Positions 1-10,341 of a DNA stretch of 64,000 bases are shown here, in pieces. Made by a program: the position numbers and the translations under genes. The notes beneath the pieces are model-generated. The model had not been told where the DNA came from. It ran no database searches and saw only the letters and a list, made by a program, of their open reading frames with translations. Numbering within the stretch: position 1 is the first letter of the stretch; each line of letters starts with the position of its first letter. This stretch comes from Thalassovita sp. (GTDB lineage: Bacteria; Pseudomonadota; Alphaproteobacteria; Rhodobacterales; Rhodobacteraceae), in the NCBI RefSeq assembly GCF_963691685.1, contig NZ_OY829290.1:4181001-4245000 (forward strand). Direction: 5' to 3'.

Positions 1-781
1 CAATCGCCACCGGCAGCACGCCGGCCTTGATGATGTCACTGACGCATTGGCCGGCCACCTCATTGCTGTCAAAGCCCATCAGTACAGGCCGCGCCCCTTC
101 AGGTTTGCGCAGGATGCGCAGGGTGGCTTCGGTCACCACACCCAACTGCCCTTCGGATCCACAGATCACCCCCAGCAGGTCCAGCCCGCCGCTGTCCAGA
201 TGCGCGCCGCCAATTTCCACCACAGTGCCATCCATCAGCACCATGGTGACGCCCAGCAGATTGTTGGTGGTCACGCCGTATTTCAGGCAATGCGCCCCGC
301 CCGAGTTCATCGCGATATTGCCCGAGATTGCGCAGGCCAGCTGCGATGAGGGATCAGGCGCGTAGAAGAAATCCTCTTCCTCCACCGCGCCGGACACGCT
401 GAGGTTTGTGCGGCCGGTCTGCACCCGGATGAACCGGTTGTCGTAATCGGTTTCCAGCACGTCATTCATCCGCGCCACACCCAGGATCACCGAATCCGCC
501 GTGGGCAGGGATCCCCCCGCCAGTGAGGTGCCCGCCCCGCGCGGCACCACAGGCACATTCATGTCGTGGCAGATCTTCAGAACCGCTGCGACCTCTTCGG
601 TGTTGCGCGGCAGAACAGCGGCAAGCGGTGGGCAGCGATAGGCCGTCAGCGCGTCACATTCATAGGCGCGGGTCTCGGCCTCTTCATGGATCACCGCGTC
701 CTGCGGCAGAACCTCTTGCAGTTTTTTGACCAATACCGGCTTCAGAGCCAGCACATCTGGGTCGGGTTTGGGCATTTCCAT
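1..781 (-). CDS. glcD: Glycolate oxidase subunit GlcD-type FAD-linked oxidase (3' end outside window)
   Basis: Only the first 260 residues are present; the frame is still open at the left edge. FAD-linked oxidases of this family (GlcD, D-lactate dehydrogenase) are usually near 480 residues and oxidise 2-hydroxy acids such as glycolate. Seen here is the FAD-binding PCMH fold: the RGAGTSLAGG loop at residues 81-90, APDPSS at 141-146 and the glycine-rich AISGNIAMNSGG stretch at 151-162, all typical of the glycolate oxidase subtype. The chosen ATG follows GGGAGG at good spacing. GlcE and GlcF would be expected beyond the window. D-lactate dehydrogenase is the main alternative. Confidence 0.9.
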   Translation of the reverse strand, partial: MEMPKPDPDVLALKPVLVKKLQEVLPQDAVIHEEAETRAYECDALTAYRCPPLAAVLPRNTEEVAAVLKICHDMNVPVVPRGAGTSLAGGSLPTADSVILGVARMNDVLETDYDNRFIRVQTGRTNLSVSGAVEEEDFFYAPDPSSQLACAISGNIAMNSGGAHCLKYGVTTNNLLGVTMVLMDGTVVEIGGAHLDSGGLDLLGVICGSEGQLGVVTEATLRILRKPEGARPVLMGFDSNEVAGQCVSDIIKAGVLPVAI

Positions 782-807
782 AAGCGCCTCCCTGGAATTG
801 GTAAGTT

Positions 808-836
808 TATATAACCAAAAATTTTGCCGCTGCAAA
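808..836 (-). promoter_or_regulatory. Candidate glcD promoter with palindrome over the -35 box
   Basis: Reading leftward, TTTGCA (836-831) and TATATA (813-808) are separated by 17 bases, a plausible sigma-70-type pair ending about 30 bases before the glcD start. The -35 box lies in a perfect palindrome, CTGCAAA-TCTT-TTTGCAG (830-847), which could be an operator. The assignment comes from pattern only. Confidence 0.35.
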
Positions 837-899
837 TCTTTTTGCAGATGTGACCGGGGCGCACTTGTGCAGGTGTCCACAAAACAGGCAGAAGGAGGC

Positions 900-1310
900 A
901 TGGAATGGGTCAAGATCATACATATCCTCTGCGTAATGGGCTGGATGACCAGCATCTTTGCGGTACCGCGCGCGCTGATTTACTGGAAACGGGAATATGA
1001 CCGGCTGGGGGAATTTGGCCCGCTGGGCGATTTGACCGTGCGGCTTTACCGTTTCTCAGCTGGGCTTGGCGTGATCGCGCTGGGAACCGGGCTGTGGCTG
1101 GGATGGGATCTGGATTTTCCCGAATGGGTCTGGCTGAAACTGACCCTCGTCGGTGCCCTCGCCGCCCATTACATCTGGACCGGCAAACTGGTCATCGCCG
1201 CGCGCCGGGGCGTCTTTCGCGAAAGTGAGATGTTCCTGCGCATCTTCAACGAAGTCAGCGTCTTCGGTGCCATTGCCATCCTCTGGGTGGTGGTGGTCAA
1301 ACCGTTCTGA
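900..1310 (+). CDS. HemJ/CopD-family integral membrane protein
   Basis: A 136-residue protein with about four hydrophobic segments. The N-terminus has the HemJ/CopD pattern: His8 in the first helix, then a Pro-Arg pair (23-24) and a Tyr at 28. A second conserved-looking block, near residue 80-100, contains K-L-T-L-V and a Tyr before W-T-G-K-L. HemJ converts protoporphyrinogen IX to protoporphyrin IX in the inner membrane; CopD relatives are linked to copper uptake. The frame extends upstream, but the ATG at 900 follows AAGGAGG and is the clear start. The next gene begins 15 bases downstream. It may be a HemJ paralogue rather than the main heme enzyme. Confidence 0.7.
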   Translation: MEWVKIIHILCVMGWMTSIFAVPRALIYWKREYDRLGEFGPLGDLTVRLYRFSAGLGVIALGTGLWLGWDLDFPEWVWLKLTLVGALAAHYIWTGKLVIAARRGVFRESEMFLRIFNEVSVFGAIAILWVVVVKPF

Positions 1311-1325
1311 TCCGGAGCCGCCGCA

Positions 1326-2057
1326 ATGCCCCCCAGCCTGACCCCTGCTGAAATTGCCCGCCTGTTTGACTGGTTGGATCTGGCCGCGTTGGGGCTGCTA
1401 TTCTTTGCCTGGATGCTGATCGGCTGGCTGATCCAAAACCCGCCGAAATCACGCCCCTCAGTTTCCGTTCTGATGGCGGAATACCGGCGCGAATGGATGC
1501 GCCAGATGGTGACCCGGCAGCCTCGGATCTTTGACGCGCAAACCCTTTCGACCCTGCGGCAGGGCACATCATTTTTTGCCTCCGCCGCGATGCTGGCCAT
1601 CGGGGCGGCTCTGGCGGCCATTGGCAATGCGGAACAGCTGGTTGGGGTGGCCAATGACCTGTCGCTCAACAGCGATCCTAAGTTTGTGTTCGAAGCCAAA
1701 CTGATCGTGGTGCTGTTTTTCCTGACCAATGCGTTTTTGAAATTTGTCTGGTCGCACCGGCTGTTTGGCTACTGTGCCGTTCTGATGGGCGCAGTGCCGA
1801 ATGAGGTGGATGATCCGGTTTCGATCCCGCGGGCGATGAAGGCGGCCGAGATCAACATCACCGGCGCGCGCAGCTACAATCAGGGACTGCGCTCGATCTA
1901 TTTCGCGCTGGCCAGCACCGTCTGGATGATCGGACCCATCGGGCTGATCCTGGCCACCTGCATCACCTTTGGCGTGCTGTGGCGGCGCGATTTTGCCTCG
2001 CGGTCCCGCGAAGCATTGATGGCGCTGACCGATGACATCGGCCACCGCAAATCCTGA
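1326..2057 (+). CDS. DUF599 domain membrane protein
   Basis: A 243-residue protein matching the DUF599 family, whose function is unknown. It has a hydrophobic helix at about 20-40, a soluble stretch with the family-typical R-x-x-W-M-R-Q-M pattern near residue 55-62, then three more hydrophobic segments (about 85-105, 130-155, 195-220). It is probably co-transcribed with the HemJ-like gene 15 bases upstream. No catalytic motif is visible. Confidence 0.75.
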   Translation: MPPSLTPAEIARLFDWLDLAALGLLFFAWMLIGWLIQNPPKSRPSVSVLMAEYRREWMRQMVTRQPRIFDAQTLSTLRQGTSFFASAAMLAIGAALAAIGNAEQLVGVANDLSLNSDPKFVFEAKLIVVLFFLTNAFLKFVWSHRLFGYCAVLMGAVPNEVDDPVSIPRAMKAAEINITGARSYNQGLRSIYFALASTVWMIGPIGLILATCITFGVLWRRDFASRSREALMALTDDIGHRKS

Positions 2058-2137
2058 GTAAATCCAGAGGCGGGGCTGACATATCTCACACGCCATCGTG
2101 ACCCATGAATGCCACCCGGGCTGATACACTACTGCAC

Positions 2138-2506
2138 ATGACCTGTTTCCTTCGTTCCGTGACCGCCGCGCTGCTGATCTGCAGCGCCACCGCCACCCTG
2201 GCCGACGCGCCAGAAATCGTCAGCGTCAGCGCTGAACGCTCTGGCATGGGGTGGCGCATCGATGTCACCATCCGCCACAATGACACGGGCTGGGATCATT
2301 ATGCTGATGGTTGGGAGATACTGGATGCCAATGGCAAACGTCTGGGTCTGCGCAAACTGATGCATCCGCATGTGGACGAACAGCCTTTCACGCGCTCGCT
2401 GCGCTCGGTCATGGTGCCCGATGGGACAGAGGTGATCTATATCCGCGCCCGCTGTTCAACCGATGGCTGGCACGGCGATCAGGTCGCCGTCCCCCTCAGC
2501 CACTAG
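2138..2506 (+). CDS. Small exported protein of unknown function
   Basis: A 122-residue product. I place the start at the internal ATG at 2138 because it gives a standard signal peptide: MTCFLRS, a hydrophobic core, and an Ala-rich end before APEIVSV. An in-frame ATG at 2105 would add 11 polar residues in front of that signal. The mature part is about 100 residues and looks like a small beta-rich domain with His/Asp/Trp-rich segments (DTGWDHYADGWE, MHPHVDEQPF) and one Cys. I do not recognise a named family. It ends two bases from the end of the convergent gene. Confidence 0.6.
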   Translation: MTCFLRSVTAALLICSATATLADAPEIVSVSAERSGMGWRIDVTIRHNDTGWDHYADGWEILDANGKRLGLRKLMHPHVDEQPFTRSLRSVMVPDGTEVIYIRARCSTDGWHGDQVAVPLSH

Positions 2507-2508
2507 GA

Positions 2509-4557
2509 TCAGCGCCGGCCTTCCCGCAGCCAGGCGGCCAGGGTCAGCCCCAGAACCAAAAGCATTACCAGCCAGGGCGGCATCAGCGGCAGACGGGTTA
2601 CCGCCAGCGTTTCCGTCGCTTCGCGCGGGGTCAGCCCCAGCCAACCACGCCCCGCCGCGGGACGGCCCGGCCGCACATCGCGCAAACGGGGGGTGCCCTC
2701 CTCCATCAGCCACACACCACCGCGTGCTTCGGCCATCAACGGGGCCAGAGGCGTCGCACTGGCAATGGTTTCTTCAAACTCACGTGGGGCGGCGGGGCCA
2801 AGGCCAATCACCGCCTCGACGTCGTCCTGATTAAGACGGTAAAGCCCTATCTCCGGCCCCTCAAAGGTGGCCTCATAAGACCCCGGTCCGGTTTGCAGCA
2901 TCTCTACATCCACCACCTCCCCGGCAGGGGTCGTGATGCTGAGCGGCCCAACCTCTTCGCCCAAGGTGCGGCGCAGGATCCGCATTTCCTGACCAACCGC
3001 GCTGGCGGACAGGGTTTCCTCCTCCAGCTCAGGTTCTTTCATCATCCAATGGGCCAGACGGCGCAGCAGTTCCAACTGCGGCCCACCGCCCTCAAAGCCG
3101 CGATCCCACAGCCAGGCCTGATCCGAAGCCAAGAGCGCAATCCGCCCCTCGCCCACCCGGTCAAGGATCAACAGCGGCTCATCATCAACGCCTGACATCA
3201 CAACCGATCCGGCCTCCGGCACCAGTTGCACCTGCCGCATCCAGCGCCCCCAATCCGGACCATCTGGCGCCTGCAGCCCCGCGGTGACGGGATGGCGCTG
3301 CCCAAGATCGGTAACCTCTGGCTGGTAGCCCTCATCAATGACACGCGCCGTGGGACGCCCCGGCAGAATGGTGCCAAGCGGGGAACGATAAAGCGAATCC
3401 GCGCTGGCAAAATCCGGCCCCGCCGCGACCAGCACCGCGCCGCCATCACTGACATAGCGCCGGACATTTTCCAGATAAATCGATGGCAGAATGCCGCGCC
3501 GTTTATAGCGATCAAAGATGATCAGATCGAAATCATCGATCTTTTCCAGAAACAGCTCACGCGTGGGAAAGGCAATCAGCGACAGTTCCGCCACCGGCAC
3601 GCCATCCTGTTTTTCAGGCGGACGCAGAATGGTGAAATGCACCAGATCAACCGAGCTGTCCGATTTCAAAAGGTTGCGCCAGGTGCGCCCACCCGGATGC
3701 GGCTCACCGCTGACCAGCAGGACCCGCAGGCGGTCCCGCACGCCGTTGATCTGCACGATGGCGGCGTTGTTGCGCGCGGTCAGTTCCCCCGCCGCTTCGG
3801 GCACGGCGAACTGGATCACGTTGCGCCCACCATGGCTGAGGGTGATCGGCACCTCAAAGGTCTGCCCCAGCGGCACCGCCGTTACGAACGGTGCCTCCCC
3901 ATCGACGGACAGCGACAGCTCCACCAACCCGATGCCGGGCGGTGGGTTGCCCTGATCCTCCACCCGCAGGGACAAAACAACAGGTTCACCCAGAATCGCA
4001 AAGGCCGGGGCGTTTTCGACGATCAGGCGGCGATCCCAGTCGCCCTCGACCCCGCTTTGCAGCAGATGCATCGGCGCAGGCAGATCGGGCACCTGATCCA
4101 GGTCATGCACACGGCCATCGCTCAGGGCAAAGACACCGGCGATTCGGGCGCGCGGCTCCTCCGCCAGGGCGGCGTTCAGGGCGCTCAGCAGTTGGGTACC
4201 GCTGTTGTCGGCGCCGTCGCCTACGGTGATGCGACGCACCTCAGTGTTCGGGCGGGCGGTCAGCGCCGCCTCAAGCGCATCTGCAGCGGCTTGCGTTTGT
4301 TGTGCCCGCGCCGCCAGGGTCTGACTGGCAGACTGATCCACCAGCATCAGCACAATATCCGAGAGCGTCGCGCGCTGTTCCTGCCGCAGCGACGGCCCGG
4401 CCAAGGCTGCCAGCACAACCAACCCGGCCAGAAGCCGCAGCGCCCAGCCAGACAGCCCGCGCGCCCAGGCCAGCACCGCTGCGCCCAGAACCACCGCTGC
4501 CAAAACAGCAATCAGCGTCAGCGACAGAAGCGGGTCAAATGTGATCTCAGCCGTCAT
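2509..4557 (-). CDS. BatA/vWA-like membrane protein with glutamine amidotransferase-like fold
   Basis: A 682-residue membrane protein, last gene of a four-gene overlapping chain. Two N-terminal hydrophobic helices (about 10-32 and 38-55) lead into a von Willebrand A-like start with DQSAS at 74-78, resembling a metal-ion (MIDAS) site. A central segment around residues 330-430 resembles the class I glutamine amidotransferase-like domains annotated in such proteins, but I see no convincing Cys-His-Glu triad. A final helix sits at the C-terminus. Its start overlaps the preceding gene by 4 bases (ATGA). In related bacteria these genes accompany MoxR ATPases; an envelope or chaperone-like role is inferred. 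Confidence 0.7.
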   Translation of the reverse strand: MTAEITFDPLLSLTLIAVLAAVVLGAAVLAWARGLSGWALRLLAGLVVLAALAGPSLRQEQRATLSDIVLMLVDQSASQTLAARAQQTQAAADALEAALTARPNTEVRRITVGDGADNSGTQLLSALNAALAEEPRARIAGVFALSDGRVHDLDQVPDLPAPMHLLQSGVEGDWDRRLIVENAPAFAILGEPVVLSLRVEDQGNPPPGIGLVELSLSVDGEAPFVTAVPLGQTFEVPITLSHGGRNVIQFAVPEAAGELTARNNAAIVQINGVRDRLRVLLVSGEPHPGGRTWRNLLKSDSSVDLVHFTILRPPEKQDGVPVAELSLIAFPTRELFLEKIDDFDLIIFDRYKRRGILPSIYLENVRRYVSDGGAVLVAAGPDFASADSLYRSPLGTILPGRPTARVIDEGYQPEVTDLGQRHPVTAGLQAPDGPDWGRWMRQVQLVPEAGSVVMSGVDDEPLLILDRVGEGRIALLASDQAWLWDRGFEGGGPQLELLRRLAHWMMKEPELEEETLSASAVGQEMRILRRTLGEEVGPLSITTPAGEVVDVEMLQTGPGSYEATFEGPEIGLYRLNQDDVEAVIGLGPAAPREFEETIASATPLAPLMAEARGGVWLMEEGTPRLRDVRPGRPAAGRGWLGLTPREATETLAVTRLPLMPPWLVMLLVLGLTLAAWLREGRR

Positions 4558-7322
4558 TGTCCCAACCTGTCCAGCAGCGCAGGCACGTGCACCTGATCCG
4601 ATTTGTAGTTCCCGGTCAGCACATGCATGACCAGATTGACGCCAAAGCGATAGGCCAGTTCGCGCTGGCGTTCGCCGGAAAACCCGCGCCCGATCGGGAA
4701 CATCGCATTGCCGCGGGCATCCATCGCCCAGGCCGCGGCCCAGTCATTGCCGCCGATCACCACCGGGGTGACGCCATCGTTCAGGTTGCGAAACGGCATG
4801 CCCTCAACCTGTTCAGCGTCCGCCGGTGCGGCCTCAACCCAGATGTCACGCCCCATATGGCGGCCGGGGAAGTCCTGCAGCAGGTAGAAGGTGCGGGTCA
4901 GCACGTGGTCAACCGGCAGCGGCTCCAACGCGGGGATATCCAGTGGTTCCGCCAACCGGCGCAGCTTGCGCCCATTGGGGCTGGAGGTGCCAAAACCCGC
5001 CACATCAGCATCCCGGGTGTCAAACAGGATCATGCCACCAGACCGCAGGTAGCGGTTCAGCCGCGCATAGGCCTCCACCGAAGGGATCGGCTGCGCCTCG
5101 GTGATGGGCCAGTAGAGGAAGGGGAACAGCGCCAGCTCATCGCGTTCCAGATCCACGCCGATGGGCTCAGCAGGCTCCACCGAGGTGCGGAAAAACAGGG
5201 TTTCGCTGAGGCCGCGCAACCCAGCCTCGGACACTTGATCGACGCCAGTGTCACCTGTGCGGATATAGCCCAAAGCCAGTTCGGCCGTGGCCCGCAGTGC
5301 AAAGGAATCATCGGCCTGGGCAGGCTGTGGTTGGGCCAGTGGTAAGGCCAACAGAAGCAGGACCGCCGCCTTGCTTGGCCGAAGGGCCAGCCGCCCTGAC
5401 AGGGCCAAGGCCGCAATCACATCCAGCAGCAACAGGACCAAAGCCAAGGCCAACAGATAGCCCGCCAGCATCAGCGGCTCGGCCCGTTCCAGCCCCTCAA
5501 CCCGGACGGAGGAGGGCCATTCAGCCGCCACGATCTGTTGATCGGGCTGCATCACATTGCGCGCCAGCGTGCGTGTCGGCCCTTGATAAAGACCGGGATG
5601 CACCTGCGGCCCCAAAGGCGCCTCGACCAGATCCTCCCCGGCGATGCCCGGCAAGGTGCCTGCGTCGCGCAACCGGCCAAAGCCATCCAGCACCCGCTGC
5701 GGCTGCCAGGTGGTGCCGGCCAGATCCGCCGCCTCCGGCTGCCCGGTGACCGAAGAGACTGCCAAACGGTCCAGCATCTGCACAAACAGCCCCGACAGCG
5801 GCAAAGACGACCATTCCGCATTGGCTGAGACATGCACCAGCACAACCCGCCCCTGCCCCAATGGTTTGCGCGTCACCAGCGGGGTGCCGTCGCTCAGCTC
5901 TGCGATCACACGTTCGGCCAGCGTTGGGTCCGGCTGCGCCACCACCTGCGCTGAAATCGCCACTTCCTCTGGCACGGGCAGGCCGTAAAACGGGCTTTCT
6001 TCCTTAAAGGGGGCCAATGCCTTGGGCGCGCCCCAGCTCATCGCGCCGCCAACCGTGCGCCCGCCTGAACGCAAGCGCACCGGCAGCAGCGGGTGTTCTT
6101 CGCTGCGGGCCAAATCACTGGCCGCCAGACGCGGCCCGGCAAAGCGCAACAGCAGCCCGCCCTCTTCAACCCAGGTGATCAGCGCGCTTTCCTCCACCGG
6201 GGTCAGATCCGCCACATCTGCCAGAATGATCACATCCGGGTTTGCCGGAATGACCTCCTCAATCGCGCCGTCCAGCAGATCAGCGCTAGGGGCAAGGGCC
6301 TGATGCAGGTAATGCAGCGGCGAAAGCAGTTCCAGCCCTTCGCGATCCTGCCGTCCGGTGATCAGCGCCACTTCGCGCCGACGCAGGCTGTCATCGCTCA
6401 GCACCACGGCACCGGCGCTGCGGGTGCCCTGCAGATCAAACCGGCTGACCCGCGCCCGCAGTTCCGCCGGCAGGGACAGGCGCACTTCAGCCGCATCCTG
6501 CCCCGCTGCAAATTGCAGGGGCACCGTCGCCAGCACCCGGCTGACGCCCGCCGGATCCCGCCCATGGGCGCGCACCACATGGTCTGAGGCCAGCGAGGAC
6601 CGGCTGCGGGTGGCGCTGATCAGGATCTCACCATCTGCAAATTGCGCCGGGTGCAGCGCCACCACGGCACTATCGCTTTCAAACACGGTAACCGGGCCGC
6701 GATCCTCCGCCATCTGCAGGATCGCCGCACGTCCGGGGTAACTCAGCCCATCTGACATCCACAGGGTTTCAAACCCGCCTTCCACGGCGGACAGCATCGT
6801 CACAGCACGTGACAGGGTTTCGGCACTAGGCCCCCAGGCGCGGGGCTCAACCCCCTCCAACTGGCTGGCGATCACATCTGCGGGCTGAAAACTGACCGGG
6901 CGCGGATCGCTTATCGACAAAACAGCTGCCACACGGCCCTCACGCCCAGCCTCACGCAGCAATTGCCCCGCCAATTCCATCCGGCGCGGCCATCCTTCGG
7001 CGCCTGCCCAGCTGCCGTCAAAAATAACCACCAGCGGCGCATCGCCCTGTTGCTCAGCCGTGTCCGGGTTCAGGATCGGCCCGGCAAGGCCGATGATCAC
7101 CGCCGCCGCAGCCAGCATGCGCAACAGGATCAGCCACCACGGTGTCTTGTCACTGACGGTGTCTTCGTCGCTCAACCCCAAGAGCAGGATCACCCCCGGG
7201 AAGCGGCGCCGGATCGGTGCAGGCGGCACGGCGCGCAACAGTATCCACAGAACCGGCAACACAGCCAGCGCCCAAAGCAGCCAGGGGGTGGCAAATCCGA
7301 TGTGCGACAGGGCGGCGAACAT
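4554..7322 (-). CDS. BatA N-terminal / DUF4159 domain membrane protein
   Basis: A 922-residue protein. The first 90 residues form a BatA-type N-terminal domain with two membrane helices (around 10-28 and 60-80). The middle is vWA-like and reads as a large periplasmic region. A pair of helices near 640-680 precedes a C-terminal DUF4159 domain (about 670-922) with a typical D-T-R-D segment after the S-G-G-M-I-L-F strand. The start at 7322 overlaps the upstream DUF58 stop (TGATG), so translation is probably coupled. The in-frame extension upstream of it lies inside the DUF58 gene and is disregarded. The DUF4159 function is unknown. Confidence 0.75.
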   Translation of the reverse strand: MFAALSHIGFATPWLLWALAVLPVLWILLRAVPPAPIRRRFPGVILLLGLSDEDTVSDKTPWWLILLRMLAAAAVIIGLAGPILNPDTAEQQGDAPLVVIFDGSWAGAEGWPRRMELAGQLLREAGREGRVAAVLSISDPRPVSFQPADVIASQLEGVEPRAWGPSAETLSRAVTMLSAVEGGFETLWMSDGLSYPGRAAILQMAEDRGPVTVFESDSAVVALHPAQFADGEILISATRSRSSLASDHVVRAHGRDPAGVSRVLATVPLQFAAGQDAAEVRLSLPAELRARVSRFDLQGTRSAGAVVLSDDSLRRREVALITGRQDREGLELLSPLHYLHQALAPSADLLDGAIEEVIPANPDVIILADVADLTPVEESALITWVEEGGLLLRFAGPRLAASDLARSEEHPLLPVRLRSGGRTVGGAMSWGAPKALAPFKEESPFYGLPVPEEVAISAQVVAQPDPTLAERVIAELSDGTPLVTRKPLGQGRVVLVHVSANAEWSSLPLSGLFVQMLDRLAVSSVTGQPEAADLAGTTWQPQRVLDGFGRLRDAGTLPGIAGEDLVEAPLGPQVHPGLYQGPTRTLARNVMQPDQQIVAAEWPSSVRVEGLERAEPLMLAGYLLALALVLLLLDVIAALALSGRLALRPSKAAVLLLLALPLAQPQPAQADDSFALRATAELALGYIRTGDTGVDQVSEAGLRGLSETLFFRTSVEPAEPIGVDLERDELALFPFLYWPITEAQPIPSVEAYARLNRYLRSGGMILFDTRDADVAGFGTSSPNGRKLRRLAEPLDIPALEPLPVDHVLTRTFYLLQDFPGRHMGRDIWVEAAPADAEQVEGMPFRNLNDGVTPVVIGGNDWAAAWAMDARGNAMFPIGRGFSGERQRELAYRFGVNLVMHVLTGNYKSDQVHVPALLDRLGQ

Positions 7323-8193
7323 CACGCGGTCCCCCGGTTGATCGCCTGCCACAGCCACATCAGCGCCATCTGCGCGGCGTCATTGCTGTGATGACAGTGA
7401 TATTGCCAGCCTGTCCGCAATGCCAATTGACCCAACTCATCCTTGCGCTGCGCCAGCCGACGCAGGTAGCGATCCCGCAGTTCACCCGCTTTCAGCGTTT
7501 CATGGCGCAGGCTGCCCCCCATGCTTTCAAAAATGGTGCGCCCGCGGAAAGGAAAGGATTCCTCACTGGGGTCCAGCACCTGCAACAACACGCCGCGCAC
7601 ACCGCGATCTGCGGCTTTGGTCAGCGCCTCACGCAGCGGTGTCAGATCCCCCATGAAATCTGAAACAAACAGGCCCCGGGCCTGCGGCAGCATCGCGCGG
7701 GCCTCTGGCACACCGTAATCCTCTGCGCTTTCGGTGCTGAAAAACTCGGCCAGACGCAGGATCTGATTGTTGCCCCGGCGCGGTGGCAACAGCGTGCCAG
7801 TCAGGCCCACACGTTCGCCGCCACGGATCAGCAGGATCGCCGTTGCCAGTGCCAGAACACGCGCGCGCTCCAGCTTGCTGGGCAGTGATCTATCGGATGA
7901 AAACTGCATTGAGGCCGATTGATCCACCCAGAGGATCACACTCTGCGCGATCTGCCATTCACGTTCGCGCACAAACTGCGCATCCCCCCGCGCCGAGCGG
8001 CGCCAGTCAATCATCCGGCGGCTGTCACCGGTCTGCACCGGACGGTACTGCCAGAAATCATCCCCCATGCCCGCGCGACGGCGGCCATGTTCGCCCAGCA
8101 GCACGGTTCCGGCCAGATGTTCAGCCCGCGCCAGCAGGGGCGGCAGGCTGGCGGCCTGCGCCTCGGCGCGCGCCCTGAGGGATGCCTCTGGAC

Positions 8194-8197
<4 letters not shown>
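7322..8197 (-). CDS. DUF58 domain-containing protein
   Basis: A 291-residue cytoplasmic protein of the DUF58 family, which nearly always sits beside MoxR ATPases. The diagnostic stretch occurs near residues 50-90: a Y-R-P-V-Q-T-G-D segment, then R-x-I-D-W-R-R-S-A-R, followed by a vWA-like D-Q-S-A-S-M at about 93-98. It overlaps the MoxR gene by 4 bases and the DUF4159 gene by 1 base. By analogy with MoxR-DUF58 pairs it probably acts as the adaptor or client-binding partner of the ATPase. Confidence 0.8.
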
Positions 8198-9201
<1,004 letters not shown>

Positions 9202-9257
9202 GGTCAAACTCCACTCTCGGCCCTATCTTTGACTTAACTCTATCGCAGCAAATTCAA

Positions 9258-9863
9258 ATGGCAAAAGTTATGAGCGAACAAATGCGTGAGATTCCCTCGG
9301 CCGATGGCATCGCCAAAGCGGCCAAAGCCGCCGCAAAGGGCAAAGGCCTGCCGCCGGTACATCTGTGGAACCCTGAGTTCTGTGGCGATCTGGACATGCG
9401 GATCGCCCGGGATGGCACATGGTTCTATCTGGGCACCCCAATCGGACGGCCGGAACTGGTGCGGCTGTTTTCCACCATCCTGCGCAAAGACGATGATAAA
9501 TACTTTCTGGTCACCCCGGTGGAGAAGGTTGGCATCACCGTCGATGACGCCCCTTTTGTAGCGGTCGATTTTACCGTGACAGGCACAGGTGCCGAACAAA
9601 AGCTGCACTTTGTCACCAACCTTGGCGATGAAATGACCGCCGGGGCGGAGACCCCGATCAGGGTGGTGCGCGATCCCGACACGGGTGAGCCATCGCCATA
9701 TGTGCTGGTGCGCAGCAACCTCGAAGCGCTGATCGACCGCAAAAGCTTCTACCGGTTGGTGGACATCGGCGCGCACGAAGATCATGAGGGCAGCAGTTGG
9801 TTTGGCCTATGGTCCTCCGGGCAGTTTTTCCCGGTGATCCCCTCCGACGAACTGGAAGACTAA
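9258..9863 (+). CDS. DUF1285 domain-containing protein
   Basis: A 201-residue protein of the DUF1285 family, a conserved alphaproteobacterial family of unknown function. Recognisable blocks are the P-V-H-L-W-N-P-E-F-C-G-D-L-D-M segment near residues 32-47, I-G-R-P-E-L-V-R-L-F-S near 60-75, and R-K-S-F-Y-R-L-V near the C-terminus. No signal peptide or membrane helix is seen. Two nearby starts are possible (ATG 9258 or ATG 9270); neither has a good ribosome binding site. It is divergent from the MoxR gene across about 56 bases. Confidence 0.75.
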   Translation: MAKVMSEQMREIPSADGIAKAAKAAAKGKGLPPVHLWNPEFCGDLDMRIARDGTWFYLGTPIGRPELVRLFSTILRKDDDKYFLVTPVEKVGITVDDAPFVAVDFTVTGTGAEQKLHFVTNLGDEMTAGAETPIRVVRDPDTGEPSPYVLVRSNLEALIDRKSFYRLVDIGAHEDHEGSSWFGLWSSGQFFPVIPSDELED

Positions 9864-9872
9864 ATCACCGAC

Positions 9873-9903
9873 GCTGACAGGCTCCTGACAGAAGGCTGTC
9901 AGC
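9873..9903 (+). promoter_or_regulatory. Competing hairpins or CTGACAG repeat array before the VOC/WYL operon
   Basis: GCTGACAG (9873-9880) and CTGACAG (9885-9891) are direct repeats, and both are complementary to CTGTCAGC (9896-9903). In RNA the two 5' arms would compete for one 3' arm; the inner option is a 7-bp stem with an AAGG loop. In DNA the array could be an operator. It lies just after the DUF1285 stop and about 45 bases before the VOC start. No T-run follows, so it is not a normal terminator. Confidence 0.4.
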
Positions 9904-9948
9904 AGGGCTGTGCCATTAAGACGCCGTCATTGAACAAAGGAGATTCCC

Positions 9949-10341
9949 ATGACGGCTGCAGAAACCCTCCCTGAAACCGCGCGTCCCGTTCTTGTCTGGG
10001 CGGAAATCCCGGTCACCGATTTGGAGAAGGCAATGGAATTTTACGCCAAGGTCTTTGATTACAAAATGACGGTCGACACCAACGGCCCGAACCCCATTTC
10101 GTTTTTCAACAACGATATGAACGGCACCGGCGGCCACCTGTATCCCGGCACACCGGCCAAGGATGGTCAGGGCCCGACCGTGCACCTGCAGATCCCCGAC
10201 ACGTTGGAAGAGGCAACCGTGCGCGTGACCGAAGCAGGCGGCACCTTGATCGGTGGCCCCGTGCCGCTGCCCGTGGGCCGGTTCCACTACGCGCAGGATC
10301 TTGATGGCAACTCCATCGGCCTGTTTGAGGTCACCGCCTGA
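9949..10341 (+). CDS. VOC (glyoxalase/bleomycin resistance) family protein
   Basis: A 130-residue vicinal-oxygen-chelate fold protein. It opens with V-W-A-E-I-P-V-T-D-L near residues 16-25, followed by the A-M-E-F-Y-A-K-V-F helix, and closes with D-L-D-G-N-S-I-G-L-F-E near 115-127, the usual second metal-site strand. AAAGGAG precedes the ATG at good spacing. Its stop overlaps the start of the WYL regulator gene (TGATG), so the two are translationally coupled. The substrate is unknown; this subfamily is often annotated only as VOC family protein. Confidence 0.85.
   Translation: MTAAETLPETARPVLVWAEIPVTDLEKAMEFYAKVFDYKMTVDTNGPNPISFFNNDMNGTGGHLYPGTPAKDGQGPTVHLQIPDTLEEATVRVTEAGGTLIGGPVPLPVGRFHYAQDLDGNSIGLFEVTA

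Noticed and set aside
3226..4596. 456-codon open frame on the plus strand
   Set aside because: It lies wholly antisense to the BatA/amidotransferase-like gene and has Gln/Arg/His-rich, domain-free sequence, as expected for the shadow of a GC-rich gene.
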